Shown here in pieces: positions 24,467-33,237 of a DNA stretch of 38,583 nucleotides. The stretch is from an uncultured Gammaproteobacteria bacterium (GTDB lineage: Bacteria > Pseudomonadota > Gammaproteobacteria > JAADHQ01). Within the stretch, counting starts at the first letter, position 1. Every line of letters begins with the position of its first letter. The notes beneath the pieces are model-generated. The model did no database searches. It was not told the origin of the DNA and worked only from the letters and a program-made list of their open reading frames with translations. The position numbers and the translations under genes are program-made. The stretch covers positions 1 through 38,583 of the forward strand of contig CAMYJO010000022.1 of assembly GCA_947258755.1 (NCBI GenBank). Direction: 5' to 3'.

Positions 24467-24907
24467 CTATTCTTGAGGCTGGCGTACCGGCAACATTATT
24501 GAGATGCAGGCACCTGTCGACAGGCTGAGATTGAGTTCAACGCTGTCACCGCTTTTAAGAGGTGAGTGTGGATTTATCAGCATGAGATGATAGCTGCCGT
24601 GTTCAAGCGTCAACGTGGCCCCAGGTTTGATGGTTAATTCTGGCTGCTCTAGCATGCGTGCCATGCCGTCAGCATGTACGGTACGATGGAACTCGATAGA
24701 TTCAAAAAGATCGCTGTCAGCGGCGGTGATGCTGATGGTCTTCTTGCTAATGTTGGTGATTTGCATAAAGCCTGCCAATACGCGTGCATTAGGTGGGCCT
24801 TCCTGCACCCAGCCTTTATTGAACGTGAGTTCAAACTCGGCGGCGTGCGCCAGGCCAGGCAGGATTGCAACCAATAAAGATATTAATGCGATGCGAATAG
24901 TGTTCAT
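24467..24907 (-). CDS. periplasmic copper chaperone PCu(A)C
   Basis: The 146-residue protein has a signal peptide (residues 1 to about 22, ending LAHAA). It matches the PCu(A)C copper site H-x10-M-x21-H-x-M exactly: H74, M85, H107, M109. The family carries Cu(I) in the periplasm and delivers it to the CuA or CuB site of cytochrome oxidase. Its ATG overlaps the SCO stop codon (ATGA), so the two copper-delivery proteins are translationally coupled. No oxidase genes are in the window. Confidence 0.93.
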   Translation of the reverse strand: MNTIRIALISLLVAILPGLAHAAEFELTFNKGWVQEGPPNARVLAGFMQITNISKKTISITAADSDLFESIEFHRTVHADGMARMLEQPELTIKPGATLTLEHGSYHLMLINPHSPLKSGDSVELNLSLSTGACISIMLPVRQPQE

Positions 24908-25572
24908 GATTCATCTTCCAGGAAACGGTAAATGGCTTGATAATCTTTTGCCAGTGATTCGGCATTATGTGGTGCGGAAAAAACAACCTGTAATTGACCT
25001 TTAGGGTTGGTCATCAGGATAGCCGAGCTGTGGTCGACTATATAATTGTCGCTGTCCTTGTTTTCGGCTTCGCGTCGTTCATAGATCACGCCCATTTGCC
25101 GACTGAAGGTCTTTATGTTTTTTTCCGGTCCGGTGACGCCGATGAAGTCGGGATGATAATAGCTTACGTACTCTGCCAGCTGTTTTGAAGAATCGCGTTG
25201 CGGGTCAATCGACACCAGGATGAAGCGTGTGCGCTTATACAAATCAGGGTTGGCCTGCAGAATTTTCGCAACGCGTTTGAATTGGTACAGCGTAGCAGGG
25301 CAGATATCAGGACAATGGGTGTAACCGAAGAATATGAAACTGTAATGTCCTTCGAGTTGTGGCAGTTCGAATGGCTGGCCTAGATGGTCAACCAAGCCCT
25401 GCGGCGCAACGGCCTTGGGCGGTGTTAACAGCGTCGCCGCCTCAAGTGTTGGGGCTTGACGAGGGCTTTTAGTGAAGCTCGCAAACAGGATACCGGCGAC
25501 TAAAGCGGCCAGTGCCAGCCACCAGTAAAATTGGTTACTCGGGTATTTTTCGTTGGCAGGATTGTCAGGCAT
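24904..25572 (-). CDS. SCO1/SenC/PrrC family copper-delivery protein
   Basis: The 222-residue protein is anchored by one membrane helix (about 17-33). The rest faces the periplasm as a thioredoxin-like domain. The copper ligands C87 and C91 (THCPDICPAT) and H181 (VDHSSAILM) are all present. It matures the CuA centre of cytochrome c oxidase or acts as a thiol reductant. It is the first gene of the copper operon, overlapping PCu(A)C by 4 bases, and is divergent from prmB across 83 bases. Confidence 0.95.
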   Translation of the reverse strand: MPDNPANEKYPSNQFYWWLALAALVAGILFASFTKSPRQAPTLEAATLLTPPKAVAPQGLVDHLGQPFELPQLEGHYSFIFFGYTHCPDICPATLYQFKRVAKILQANPDLYKRTRFILVSIDPQRDSSKQLAEYVSYYHPDFIGVTGPEKNIKTFSRQMGVIYERREAENKDSDNYIVDHSSAILMTNPKGQLQVVFSAPHNAESLAKDYQAIYRFLEDES

Positions 25573-25655
25573 AATATAAATAATTAATGTACAGTGATTG
25601 ACAGGGCGTTATCCTAACGCATTGCCCTGGCGAGGAAAAGCAGGTAGTCATAAAT

Positions 25656-26561
25656 ATGAATAAAAAACAGGCCATAGACGAGCTGCAGACTATCAAAGAC
25701 TTGATCCGCTGGGGTTTTAGCCAGTTGAATCAGTCTGATGTCTATTACGGTCATGGTACCGATAATGCGCTGGACGAGGTGTTTAGTCTGGTCTTGCATG
25801 CCTTGCAGTTGCCGCATGATTTCCCGCAAAGCTATATGGACAGCCGCTTGACCACGGACGAGCGCACTAAAATCGTCGCCTGGATTGAACGCCGTATCAA
25901 GGAACGCATCCCCACTGCCTATCTGACCCACGAGGCCTGGTTTGCCGATTTGCCTTTTTATGTCGATGAGCGCGTGTTGATTCCGCGCTCGCCCCTGGCG
26001 GAGCTGATCGAAGTGGAATTTTCGCCCTGGGTCGAGGCTGACCAGGTACATCATATTCTAGATCTTTGTACCGGCAGTGCTTGCATTGCCATTGCTTGTG
26101 CCTATGCCTTTGCCGATGCGCAGGTTGACGCGGTGGATATCTCTGCCGACGCCCTCGAGGTGGCGAAACTTAATATCAAGCAACATGGCGTGCACGAACA
26201 GGTCGAAGCGATTGAATCAGACTTGTTTCAACAATTGGATGGACGGCGTTATGACGTCATCGTTAGCAATCCGCCCTATGTTTCTATGGACGAGATGAAT
26301 GATTTACCGGCTGAATACGGACATGAGCCGCGTCTGGGTCTGGAGGCAGGAAACGAGGGACTGGATATCGTTCACCAGATTCTGCGAGATGCCGCTGCCC
26401 ATTTGACAGAGCATGGTATTTTGATCTGCGAGGTCGGTAATAGTCAGGCCGCATTAGTTCAGGCCTACCCTAACGTGCCTTTTTTATGGCTGGAGTTTGC
26501 CAGGGGCGGGGAAGGGGTGTTCTTGTTAACGGCTGAACAATTGAGCCACCTATCCCAGTGA
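25656..26561 (+). CDS. prmB: 50S ribosomal protein uL3 N5-glutamine methyltransferase
   Basis: The 301-residue S-adenosylmethionine-dependent enzyme methylates a glutamine of ribosomal protein L3. The SAM loop is DLCTGSACIAIACA at 136-149, and the glutamine-contacting motif is NPPY at 205-208. The N-terminal helical domain and LEAGNEGLDIVHQIL agree with PrmB rather than PrmC, whose usual prfA neighbour is absent. A TTGACA lies at 25598-25603, but no good -10 follows. It is a single gene, convergent with the next PilZ gene. Confidence 0.93.
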   Translation: MNKKQAIDELQTIKDLIRWGFSQLNQSDVYYGHGTDNALDEVFSLVLHALQLPHDFPQSYMDSRLTTDERTKIVAWIERRIKERIPTAYLTHEAWFADLPFYVDERVLIPRSPLAELIEVEFSPWVEADQVHHILDLCTGSACIAIACAYAFADAQVDAVDISADALEVAKLNIKQHGVHEQVEAIESDLFQQLDGRRYDVIVSNPPYVSMDEMNDLPAEYGHEPRLGLEAGNEGLDIVHQILRDAAAHLTEHGILICEVGNSQAALVQAYPNVPFLWLEFARGGEGVFLLTAEQLSHLSQ

Positions 26562-26589
26562 ATGTCCGCTGAACTGTTTGCGTTTGTGC

Positions 26590-26955
26590 TTAATGTCCGC
26601 GCAGAGCGGATAATTCGCGATTAAGGAGTTCCTCATTACCAGTATTCAGCTCAACGATACGACGTAGATGAGTGATGCTGTCCAGGTCTATAAATTCACA
26701 GCGAAAGCCGATATGGCCATTCTCGATATGGGCGACACGGGCCTCCATGCTAATGGTGGTGTCATCTGAAAGTGCGATATTGAGGGTAAATTTTGCTTCC
26801 AGGGCTGCATTCCAATCGGCCGGTTTTTCCACCAGCGCGCCTTTCAGTGATATATCCAGTAGCGAAGTGCTCCATTCCTGTTCAGCGTTTTTGATGACTG
26901 TCTTGGCATCAAAGGTTATACGACTGAAGGCACGGTGTTCTTGTTGATCGCTCAT
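26590..26955 (-). CDS. PilZ domain protein with intact c-di-GMP motifs
   Basis: The 121-residue protein has the full ligand signature: R8-AFS-R12 and D34-I-S-L-K-G39. The strand pattern TTISMEARVAHIENGHIGFRCEF follows. It is therefore the best c-di-GMP binder among the PilZ-type proteins of the window. A GGAAACAGG ribosome-binding site precedes the ATG. No operon partner is adjacent; prmB converges 28 bases away and corB is 196 bases further upstream on the same strand. The target process is unknown. Confidence 0.92.
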   Translation of the reverse strand: MSDQQEHRAFSRITFDAKTVIKNAEQEWSTSLLDISLKGALVEKPADWNAALEAKFTLNIALSDDTTISMEARVAHIENGHIGFRCEFIDLDSITHLRRIVELNTGNEELLNRELSALRGH

Positions 26956-27151
26956 AGCCTGTTTCCTGTAATCATTGTTTATTGGAAAGATGGTATTTTT
27001 GTATCTTCTTACACTTCAGTATAGCTATCCCGCATAGAGTTGATTTACCATCAATGGCAGAATTGTACTAATTGTCTCGGACAAGCCGATAATAGCCATC
27101 CTTTCTGTTGGGAATCAAGGCCGGTCCGGTATTAATTGAAAATTTGCTTAA

Positions 27152-28423
27152 TTATTCTTTAGTCTTGTCCAGCCTTGGATGCAGGCGCGCGGTTTTGACG
27201 ACATTATTCTGTACCTGAATGATTTCTATCGGGTATCCGGCAAGGCGTATGCTGATGCCGGTTTCCGGAATGGACTCGAGATATTCCGAGATCAGTCCAT
27301 TCAGGGTCTTGGGTCCGTCGATGGGTAAATGCCAGTTCAGCATTCTATTTATTGCCCGGATCTGAGTACCGCCGTCAATCAGGTAACTGTCATCATCTTG
27401 CGGATGAATGCCAATCCCTAAACTCGAAGGGTCGGTAGTAAACTCTCCAACGATTTCTTCTAGGATGTCTTCCAGGGTGATCAGCCCCTGGATATCGCCG
27501 TATTCATCCACCACCATACCAATGCGATGGCGCTTGGCCTGGAATTGTAGTAATTGCTTGTTCAGGGAGGTGCCCTCGGGTACGAAATAGGTTTCGCGTA
27601 CGGTTTTCAGGATATCTTCTTCACAGAAGCTTTCCTTCTTCAGTGAACGCGCAATTTTGCGTAAATGCACAAAGCCGATAATGTTGTCGATACTCTGTCG
27701 GAATACGGGCAGTCGCGTATATTGACTATTGATTAACTGGTCGAGAATGTCATTCCAGTCGTCATCAAGATCTAAGCCGGCGATTTCCGTGCGCGGTATC
27801 ATAATGTCTTCAACGGTCGCTTTTTCCAGATCAAGGATATTGAGCAGCATTTTCTGATGCTTTTTCGGAATCATGGCCCCGGCTTCATTGACGACGGTGC
27901 GTAGTTCTTCCCTGCTTAAACTCAACGAAGTGTCCTGATCCAGGTTAATGCGGAACAATTTCAGGACCAGGTTGGAGAGGTAGTTGATGACCAACACGAA
28001 TGGATACAGCAGTCTCAGTAGCGGGATATAAAGCCATGCGGCCGGGAATGCTATTTTCTCCGGGTGCGTGGCCGCCAGGGTTTTTGGCGCCACTTCGGCA
28101 AAGATAAGAATCACCAGAATCAAGATACCGGCGGCGATCGGGATGTAACCTTCACCACCATGACGGATGGCAATAATGGTCGTCAGTGACGAGGCCAGTA
28201 CATTGACTGTATTGTTGCCAATTAAGATCAGCCCGATCAAGCGGTCGGGTTGTTGCAGCAGCTGCGAGGCCTTGACGGCACTCTTATGTCCAATCTTGCT
28301 CAGATGTTTGAGGCGATAACGGTTCAGTGTCATCAAACCTGTTTCCGAGCTGGAAAAAAACGCGGATAGCAGAATCAATATGAACAGGATGCCGTATAAG
28401 ACACTCAGTGGTATATCGTCCAA
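27152..28423 (-). CDS. corB: CNNM/CorB-type membrane protein (DUF21, CBS pair, CorC_HlyC)
   Basis: The 423-residue protein has an N-terminal DUF21 transmembrane domain with about four helices (residues 1-185), opening VLYGILFILILLSAFFSSSE. A CBS pair follows at about 200-320 (IMIPRTEIAGLD; GMVVDEYGDIQGLITLEDIL), then the CorC/HlyC domain at the end. The family is tied to magnesium/cobalt efflux and is equivalent to E. coli YfjD. It follows ypjD by 80 bases on the same strand. ypjD and corB lie divergent to ffh, as in other gammaproteobacteria. Confidence 0.93.
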   Translation of the reverse strand: MDDIPLSVLYGILFILILLSAFFSSSETGLMTLNRYRLKHLSKIGHKSAVKASQLLQQPDRLIGLILIGNNTVNVLASSLTTIIAIRHGGEGYIPIAAGILILVILIFAEVAPKTLAATHPEKIAFPAAWLYIPLLRLLYPFVLVINYLSNLVLKLFRINLDQDTSLSLSREELRTVVNEAGAMIPKKHQKMLLNILDLEKATVEDIMIPRTEIAGLDLDDDWNDILDQLINSQYTRLPVFRQSIDNIIGFVHLRKIARSLKKESFCEEDILKTVRETYFVPEGTSLNKQLLQFQAKRHRIGMVVDEYGDIQGLITLEDILEEIVGEFTTDPSSLGIGIHPQDDDSYLIDGGTQIRAINRMLNWHLPIDGPKTLNGLISEYLESIPETGISIRLAGYPIEIIQVQNNVVKTARLHPRLDKTKE

Positions 28424-28503
28424 GGATTATGTGACCTTTTTGTTAATGAGCAATTGCATGAATGCTTTGTAGCGCGACTGACATGAATACCTACGATGAC
28501 AGT

Positions 28504-29313
28504 TTAACGAGATAACACCAGTTCGAGAACCAATTTGCTGCCAAAATAGGCCAGCATCAAGGTGATAAATCCACCCAGGGTCCAATGGATGGCCTTACGT
28601 CCGCGCCAGCCATAACGAAATCTTCCCCACAACAGCACAGAGAAAATAGCCCAGGCAATAATGGACAGGATGGTTTTGTGGGTCAGGTGCTTGCTGAAAA
28701 TATCTTCCAGATAGAGAACCCCGGTCAAAAGACCAATGGTGAGTAGCAGGTAACCCACGGTGATGATCTGAAACAACAGGTATTCCATGCTCTGCAACGG
28801 TGGTAGGCTACGAATGAAGCCGCCGGGTTGGTGATTGCGAAGATGTTTGTCCTGGATATACAGAATAATCGCCTGCACCATGGCCATCGTAAACAGGCTG
28901 TATGCGAGGAATGAAAACATGATATGTGCGCGTAATTGCCAGGGGCCAGTACTGCTAATAATATGATCTGAGGGCCAGCTAATTTCCAGCAGGATGGCGA
29001 CGGCTGCCAGAGGAAACAGCACGATGCCCAGTGTTTCTATCGGTTTGCGTATGGCTGTCATGACCAGCATCAGTACGATCAACCAACTGACCAGCGAAAA
29101 GGCGTTAAAGATACCCAGGTTGAGCCCTTGAACATTAAATATACCTTGATAGAGCAGATGGCTGTGCACCAGCAGCGCGATGCAGGCGATGCCAATGATC
29201 ATAGGTTTACGAATTTTGACCGCACCTTGTTGGGAAAAAAGCTGGATAGCGACAAACGCCCCGGACAACAGGTACAGAGAGATGGAGAGTAAACTCGGGA
29301 TCAGGTTGTTCAT
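28504..29313 (-). CDS. ypjD: CcsA/YpjD-type inner-membrane protein (cytochrome c assembly family)
   Basis: The 269-residue protein is almost all hydrophobic, with about eight helices. It has the cytochrome-c-assembly pattern around WQLRAHIMFSFLAYSLFTMA, followed by SIIAWAIFSVLLWGRFRYGW, where the conserved histidine and the tryptophan-rich block sit. Its position upstream of corB and opposite ffh matches E. coli ypjD. The function of YpjD is not firmly known; haem transfer is inferred from the family. Confidence 0.88.
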   Translation of the reverse strand: MNNLIPSLLSISLYLLSGAFVAIQLFSQQGAVKIRKPMIIGIACIALLVHSHLLYQGIFNVQGLNLGIFNAFSLVSWLIVLMLVMTAIRKPIETLGIVLFPLAAVAILLEISWPSDHIISSTGPWQLRAHIMFSFLAYSLFTMAMVQAIILYIQDKHLRNHQPGGFIRSLPPLQSMEYLLFQIITVGYLLLTIGLLTGVLYLEDIFSKHLTHKTILSIIAWAIFSVLLWGRFRYGWRGRKAIHWTLGGFITLMLAYFGSKLVLELVLSR

Positions 29314-29773
29314 AGCGGCCAGGTTTTAGTCACAACAGTCGTATCATATCTTTAATGTCAGGTTTCTAGTTTGAATGACAAGTGTTAACCATGCAAGCCC
29401 GGTTTAGGCTTGGCTATTGTGTTTGCGCACGGACGCGATGCAGTGTTGATGGCCCTGTTTGTTGCGAGTATATGAATGTATGTGCTTTCGGTCATAATGC
29501 AGATTGATGTGGATTCTCATCTGAATTAGGATAAAAATGGGCTAAATAGAGGAATAATTGTCATAAAATCGACAAAATTGAGAAAAATGACTTAATATTT
29601 CATTATAAAATGCCGATTATTGCTAAAGATTAGTATAAACTTCTGAAAAATATAAGTAGTTTATGCTCATCCAGAGAATTCCATTCCCCTGCGGGGATGG
29701 TGACTATAAACCTACATAAATCCCCAGGCATGCTGGTTAGCCCAGGGCCGTAAATAACAAAGGCTAGGCATTA
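29314..29773. other. 460-base intergenic region, AT-rich, with a hairpin near the 3' end
   Basis: No gene is supported. The middle (about 29520-29650) is very AT-rich. TTGAGA (29578-29583) with CATTAT (29601-29606), 17 bases apart, is a weak promoter for the MBL gene. Near the 3' end CCAT-CCCC (29681-29689, one bulged T) pairs with GGGGATGG (29693-29700) in a hairpin with the loop TGC. No known riboswitch consensus was recognised. Confidence 0.45.
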
Positions 29774-30541
29774 ATGAAATTCAGGGTACTCGGATGCAGT
29801 GGCGGTATTGGAGGAAGTCTCAGTACGACATCATTTTTGATCAATGATGATATCTTGCTTGATTGCGGCACAGGTATCAGTAACCTGTCGTTGGCGGAGA
29901 TGAAAAAAATCCGCGCTATTTATTTTACCCACAGTCATCTGGATCATATTGCCGGTTTACCGTTATTGGTTGATAGTATCTTTGATAGCTTGCAAGACCA
30001 TGCCTTACAAGTCTATGGCAGCCAGGAAACCATCAGTGCCCTGAGAACACATGTGTTCAATAATATTATCTGGCCGGACTTTACCCTGATCCCGACGGCT
30101 GATAGTGCAGTGCTTAATTTCAACGTGCTGGAACCTGGTAAACAGTACCAAGAAAACGGTTGTCACCTGGAAATGATCCCGGTCAATCACGTCGTACCAA
30201 CCGTTGGTTATCGTATCGAATGTGACAACGGCTCATTGGCATTCTCAGCAGATACCACGACCAATGACAGTTTTTGGGCACGATTGAATGAATACCCGTC
30301 ACTGGATTATTTGCTGGTGGAATGCGCGTTCTCAAACAGCGAGGCGGAGATCTGCCGACTCGCGCACCATTATTGCCCGGAGTTGCTGGCTGCGGATCTG
30401 AATAAGCTCCAACATAAGCCGGTCGTCTATATCAGCCATCTCAAACCTGGCTCGGAAGACAACATCATGTCCGAGTGTGAACGTGCCATCCAGGGCTTTG
30501 ACCTGCACCGACTACAGAGTGACCAGATCATCGACATTTAA
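29774..30541 (+). CDS. metallo-beta-lactamase-fold hydrolase, cyclic-phosphodiesterase-like
   Basis: The 255-residue protein has a complete zinc motif T-H53-S-H55-L-D57-H58, plus later conserved NHVVPTVGYR, FSADTTTNDSFW and ISHLKPGS, giving the remaining histidine and aspartate ligands. The N-terminus FRVLGCSGGIGG and the HSHLDH block resemble class II cyclic-nucleotide phosphodiesterases and RNase Z relatives. The signature of the class II enzymes is not fully met after HLDH. A cAMP phosphodiesterase role is attractive because a cyclase is in the window, but it is inference. A long leader (about 160 bases) precedes it. Confidence 0.82.
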   Translation: MKFRVLGCSGGIGGSLSTTSFLINDDILLDCGTGISNLSLAEMKKIRAIYFTHSHLDHIAGLPLLVDSIFDSLQDHALQVYGSQETISALRTHVFNNIIWPDFTLIPTADSAVLNFNVLEPGKQYQENGCHLEMIPVNHVVPTVGYRIECDNGSLAFSADTTTNDSFWARLNEYPSLDYLLVECAFSNSEAEICRLAHHYCPELLAADLNKLQHKPVVYISHLKPGSEDNIMSECERAIQGFDLHRLQSDQIIDI

Positions 30542-30638
30542 TTCAACCTGGCGAGAATGATCTAACAGCCAGACAAGTACCTTTTCACCCGCATTTTCAG
30601 TTACAATAGTCCCGCTTTAACTATCACAGGTAGACATC

Positions 30639-31997
30639 ATGTTCGAGAATCTCAGTGAACGACTGGGCAGTACGCTGCGAAATCTTCGCGGTCAGGGGCG
30701 TCTGAGCGAGGATAATATAAAAGACACCTTGCGCGAGGTGCGCATGGCCATGCTCGAGGCCGATGTCGCCCTGCCGGTGGTCAAGGACTTTATCGAACAG
30801 GTGCGTCAACGGGCGATCGGTGAAGAAGTACTGAAGAGCCTGACCCCGGGACAGGCGCTGGTCAAGGTGGTCAATGACGAGCTGGTCAAGCTCATGGGCG
30901 AGGCCAATGATAGCCTGGACCTGCAGGCACAGCCGCCAGTCGTTATCCTGATGGCCGGTCTGCAAGGTGCGGGTAAAACCACCACGGTTGCCAAGCTGGC
31001 ACGTTGGTTACAGGAACGTCAGAAAAAATCCTCTTTATTGGTTAGTTGCGATGTCTATCGTCCGGCCGCTATAGCCCAGCTGGAAACTCTGGCGGGACAG
31101 GTAGACGCCGAGTTCTTCCCCAGTAGTGCGGATCAGAGCCCGGTCAAGATAGCTACCGCTGCGCTTGATTACGCCCGTAAACATTTTAAAGATGTCGTTA
31201 TTGTCGATACCGCCGGTCGCCTGCATATCGACGATGACATGATGGATGAGATCAAGAAAATCCATGGCGCCGTCAATCCACATGAGACCCTGTTTGTTGT
31301 TGATAGCATGACCGGGCAGGATGCGGCCAATACCGCCAAGGCCTTCAACGAGGCCCTGCCCTTGACCGGTGTGATCCTGACCAAGACCGATGGCGATGCC
31401 CGCGGTGGTGCAGCCCTGTCGATTCGCCAGATCACCGGCAAGCCGATCAAGTTCTTTGGTGCCGGTGAAAAAACCGATGCGCTGGAGGCCTTTCATCCAG
31501 ATCGAGTTGCCTCTCGTATCCTCGGTATGGGTGATGTGTTGTCACTGGTCGAAGAGGCGCAGCAAAAAGTCGATCAGGACAAGGCGCAGAAGCTGGCGAA
31601 AAAACTGAAGAAGGGTAAGGGCTTCGATCTTGAGGATTTTCGTGAGCAGATGCAGCAAATGAGCAAGATGGGTGGTGTCGCCGGCTTGATGGACAAACTC
31701 CCTGGGGCAGGCAATCTGCCGCAAAACGTCAAGTCCCAGGTCAACGACAAGGAATTTAACCGCCTGATTGCGATCATTAACTCAATGACACCTCAGGAGC
31801 GTCTGCACCCGGCCATCATCAAGGGCTCGCGCAAAAAACGTATCGCTGCCGGTTCCGGCACCCAGGTCCAGGATGTCAATCGTCTGCTCAAGCAGTTCAC
31901 GCAAATGCAGAAGATGATGAAAAAGATGGCTAAGGGTGGCATGGCCAAGATGATGCGTGGCCTGAAAGGCAAGATGCCGCCGGGGATGCCGTTTTGA
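30639..31997 (+). CDS. ffh: signal recognition particle protein Ffh (SRP54)
   Basis: The 452-residue GTPase binds 4.5S RNA and signal sequences on the ribosome and targets membrane proteins to FtsY. It has the N-domain, the GTPase P-loop GLQGAGKTTT at about 107-116, DTAGR, TKTDGDARGGAALS and the methionine-rich M-domain (MQQMSKMGG; QMQKMMKKMAKGGMAKMM). A TACAAT at 30602-30607 could be its -10. It reads away from ypjD and corB in the standard arrangement, except that the MBL gene is inserted before it. Confidence 0.98.
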   Translation: MFENLSERLGSTLRNLRGQGRLSEDNIKDTLREVRMAMLEADVALPVVKDFIEQVRQRAIGEEVLKSLTPGQALVKVVNDELVKLMGEANDSLDLQAQPPVVILMAGLQGAGKTTTVAKLARWLQERQKKSSLLVSCDVYRPAAIAQLETLAGQVDAEFFPSSADQSPVKIATAALDYARKHFKDVVIVDTAGRLHIDDDMMDEIKKIHGAVNPHETLFVVDSMTGQDAANTAKAFNEALPLTGVILTKTDGDARGGAALSIRQITGKPIKFFGAGEKTDALEAFHPDRVASRILGMGDVLSLVEEAQQKVDQDKAQKLAKKLKKGKGFDLEDFREQMQQMSKMGGVAGLMDKLPGAGNLPQNVKSQVNDKEFNRLIAIINSMTPQERLHPAIIKGSRKKRIAAGSGTQVQDVNRLLKQFTQMQKMMKKMAKGGMAKMMRGLKGKMPPGMPF

Positions 31998-32086
31998 TGG
32001 GTCCTATATAGCTGTGAAAGCAGGGTGCCAGGTTTAGGCAGAATTAATGACCTTAACCACCCATCAGCTATGTGGAATGTTGGTGG

Positions 32087-32109
32087 CAGCGGTCAAGGAC
32101 CGCTCCCAT
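32087..32109 (-). repeat. REP element, GT type
   Basis: Reverse-oriented copy with stem GCGGTC-CTT-GACCGC and a GGGAG head. Its tail reads TGC instead of CGA. It lies head-to-head with the next copy. Confidence 0.9.
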
Positions 32110-32130
32110 AAAGCATAAAGGGGTGGGTTG

Positions 32131-32186
32131 GTAGGAGCGACCCTTGGTCGCGATTCAAAGTAATCGCGACCAAGGGTCGCTCCCAC
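32131..32186. repeat. REPIN: two inverted AC-type REPs
   Basis: A forward copy (32131-32153, head GTAGGAG) and a reverse copy (32164-32186, head GTGGGAG) face each other tail-to-tail across 10 bases. Both arms have stem GCGACC-CTT-GGTCGC, so the whole unit can also fold into one long hairpin, the classical REPIN form. Confidence 0.93.
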
Positions 32187-32334
32187 AGCGTATATAAGTT
32201 GGGGCATAATTTGGTTTTCTTTGCACCTTCATGCCTTCGGGGTAAAAAAGTCCTAAATCAGGCCTATATACCTTACTATATATAGTGAATTACGTGTTTT
32301 TAGCATGATTTGACTAATTATCCATCAATTGCCC

Positions 32335-32362
32335 TTCACATTTCGCCAAATTCGCGTAGAAT
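32335..32362 (+). promoter_or_regulatory. promoter of the rpsP-rimM-trmD-rplS operon
   Basis: TTCACA (32335-32340) and TAGAAT (32357-32362) each match consensus at five of six positions and are 16 bases apart. The predicted start near 32369 leaves a leader of about 60 bases before rpsP. Confidence 0.55.
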
Positions 32363-32431
32363 TCCAGCGTTTCACCTGCCGGCTTTTCCGCGCAGTTTTC
32401 AGTAGCTTATTAACAATGAGGAATAAGCGAG

Positions 32432-32674
32432 ATGGTAGTCATTCGTTTGACCCGTGGTGGTTCCAAAAAAAGGCCTTTTTATCACGTTGTGGTAACTGAT
32501 TCACGTAATCGTCGTGATGGCCGGTATATCGAGCGTCTGGGATTTTTTAATCCGGTTGCTAAAGAAAATGAAGAAGGTTTGCGTCTGGATACAGACCGGA
32601 TTGAGCATTGGGTTTCCAAGGGCGCCAAGCCCAGCGAACGCGTTGCTGCATTAATCAAACAGGCAGCTGCTTGA
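32432..32674 (+). CDS. rpsP: 30S ribosomal protein bS16
   Basis: The 80-residue basic protein begins [20 protein letters not shown] and continues [19 protein letters not shown], the complete S16 signature. It binds 16S rRNA early in 30S assembly. GAGGAATAAG precedes the ATG. It is the first gene of the four-gene ribosome operon, with rimM 12 bases later. Confidence 0.99.
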   Translation: MVVIRLTRGGSKKRPFYHVVVTDSRNRRDGRYIERLGFFNPVAKENEEGLRLDTDRIEHWVSKGAKPSERVAALIKQAAA

Positions 32675-32686
32675 TTGTAGACCTGG

Positions 32687-33217
32687 ATGATCCAGGGCCA
32701 GGCCATGCAGGATTTGTCTGAAGACATTGTGTTGCTTGGCCAGGTATCGGGTTTATTTGGAGTGAAAGGTTGGGTCAAGGTTTTTTCCTATACCGAACCG
32801 AGAGAAAACATCGTGCAGTACAGTCCCTGGCTGGTAAAAACAGACAAGGGTTGGAAACAGATAAAGCTCAATCAGGGTAAACGGCAGGGCAAGAGCGTGA
32901 TCGCGAGCCTGCAAGGCTACGATGATCCGGACAGCGCCAGTACCCTGATTGGATGTGACATCGGCATGCGCCGTGAGCAATTACCGGCATTAACGGATGA
33001 TGAATTTTACTGGAATGATCTGGTCGGTTTGACGGTCATCAACCAGGACGGGATTGAGCTGGGCCAGGTGCAGCGTCTTATCGAAACCGGTTCCAATGAT
33101 GTGCTGGTTGTTCAGGGAGATCGCGAACGCCTGGTGCCCTATATCAAGGAACAGGTGATTAAGCACATTGACCTGGAGCAGAAGCTTATCCGGGTGGATT
33201 GGGATCCGGAATTTTAA
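32687..33217 (+). CDS. rimM: ribosome maturation factor RimM
   Basis: The 176-residue protein helps the 30S head mature, through contacts with S19. The N-terminal RimM barrel has [20 protein letters not shown], and the PRC-barrel has [16 protein letters not shown], ending [20 protein letters not shown]. An in-frame ATG at 32705 is an alternative start that removes six residues; neither start has a strong ribosome-binding site. The gene lies between rpsP and trmD, as expected. Confidence 0.97.
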   Translation: MIQGQAMQDLSEDIVLLGQVSGLFGVKGWVKVFSYTEPRENIVQYSPWLVKTDKGWKQIKLNQGKRQGKSVIASLQGYDDPDSASTLIGCDIGMRREQLPALTDDEFYWNDLVGLTVINQDGIELGQVQRLIETGSNDVLVVQGDRERLVPYIKEQVIKHIDLEQKLIRVDWDPEF

Positions 33218-33237
33218 CGGCCCGGGATTGTTATCAG

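Larger units (their letters stand above)
31998..32431. other. 434-base intergenic region with REP elements and the rpsP promoter
   Basis: After ffh come three REP copies (32087-32186), an AT-rich stretch with the 12-base palindrome ACTATATATAGT (32274-32285), and then the rpsP promoter. The 11-base segment at 32233-32243 recurs, inverted, at 37897-37907, before htpG. No gene is supported here. Confidence 0.7.

Noticed and set aside
29640-29773. A c-di-GMP (GEMM) riboswitch before the MBL gene
   Set aside because: A hairpin is present, but the conserved GEMM core segments are missing and the spacing does not fit.
31035-31496. A 153-residue minus-strand open frame
   Set aside because: It is antisense to the GTPase domain of ffh. 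Codon constraint of the real gene explains it.
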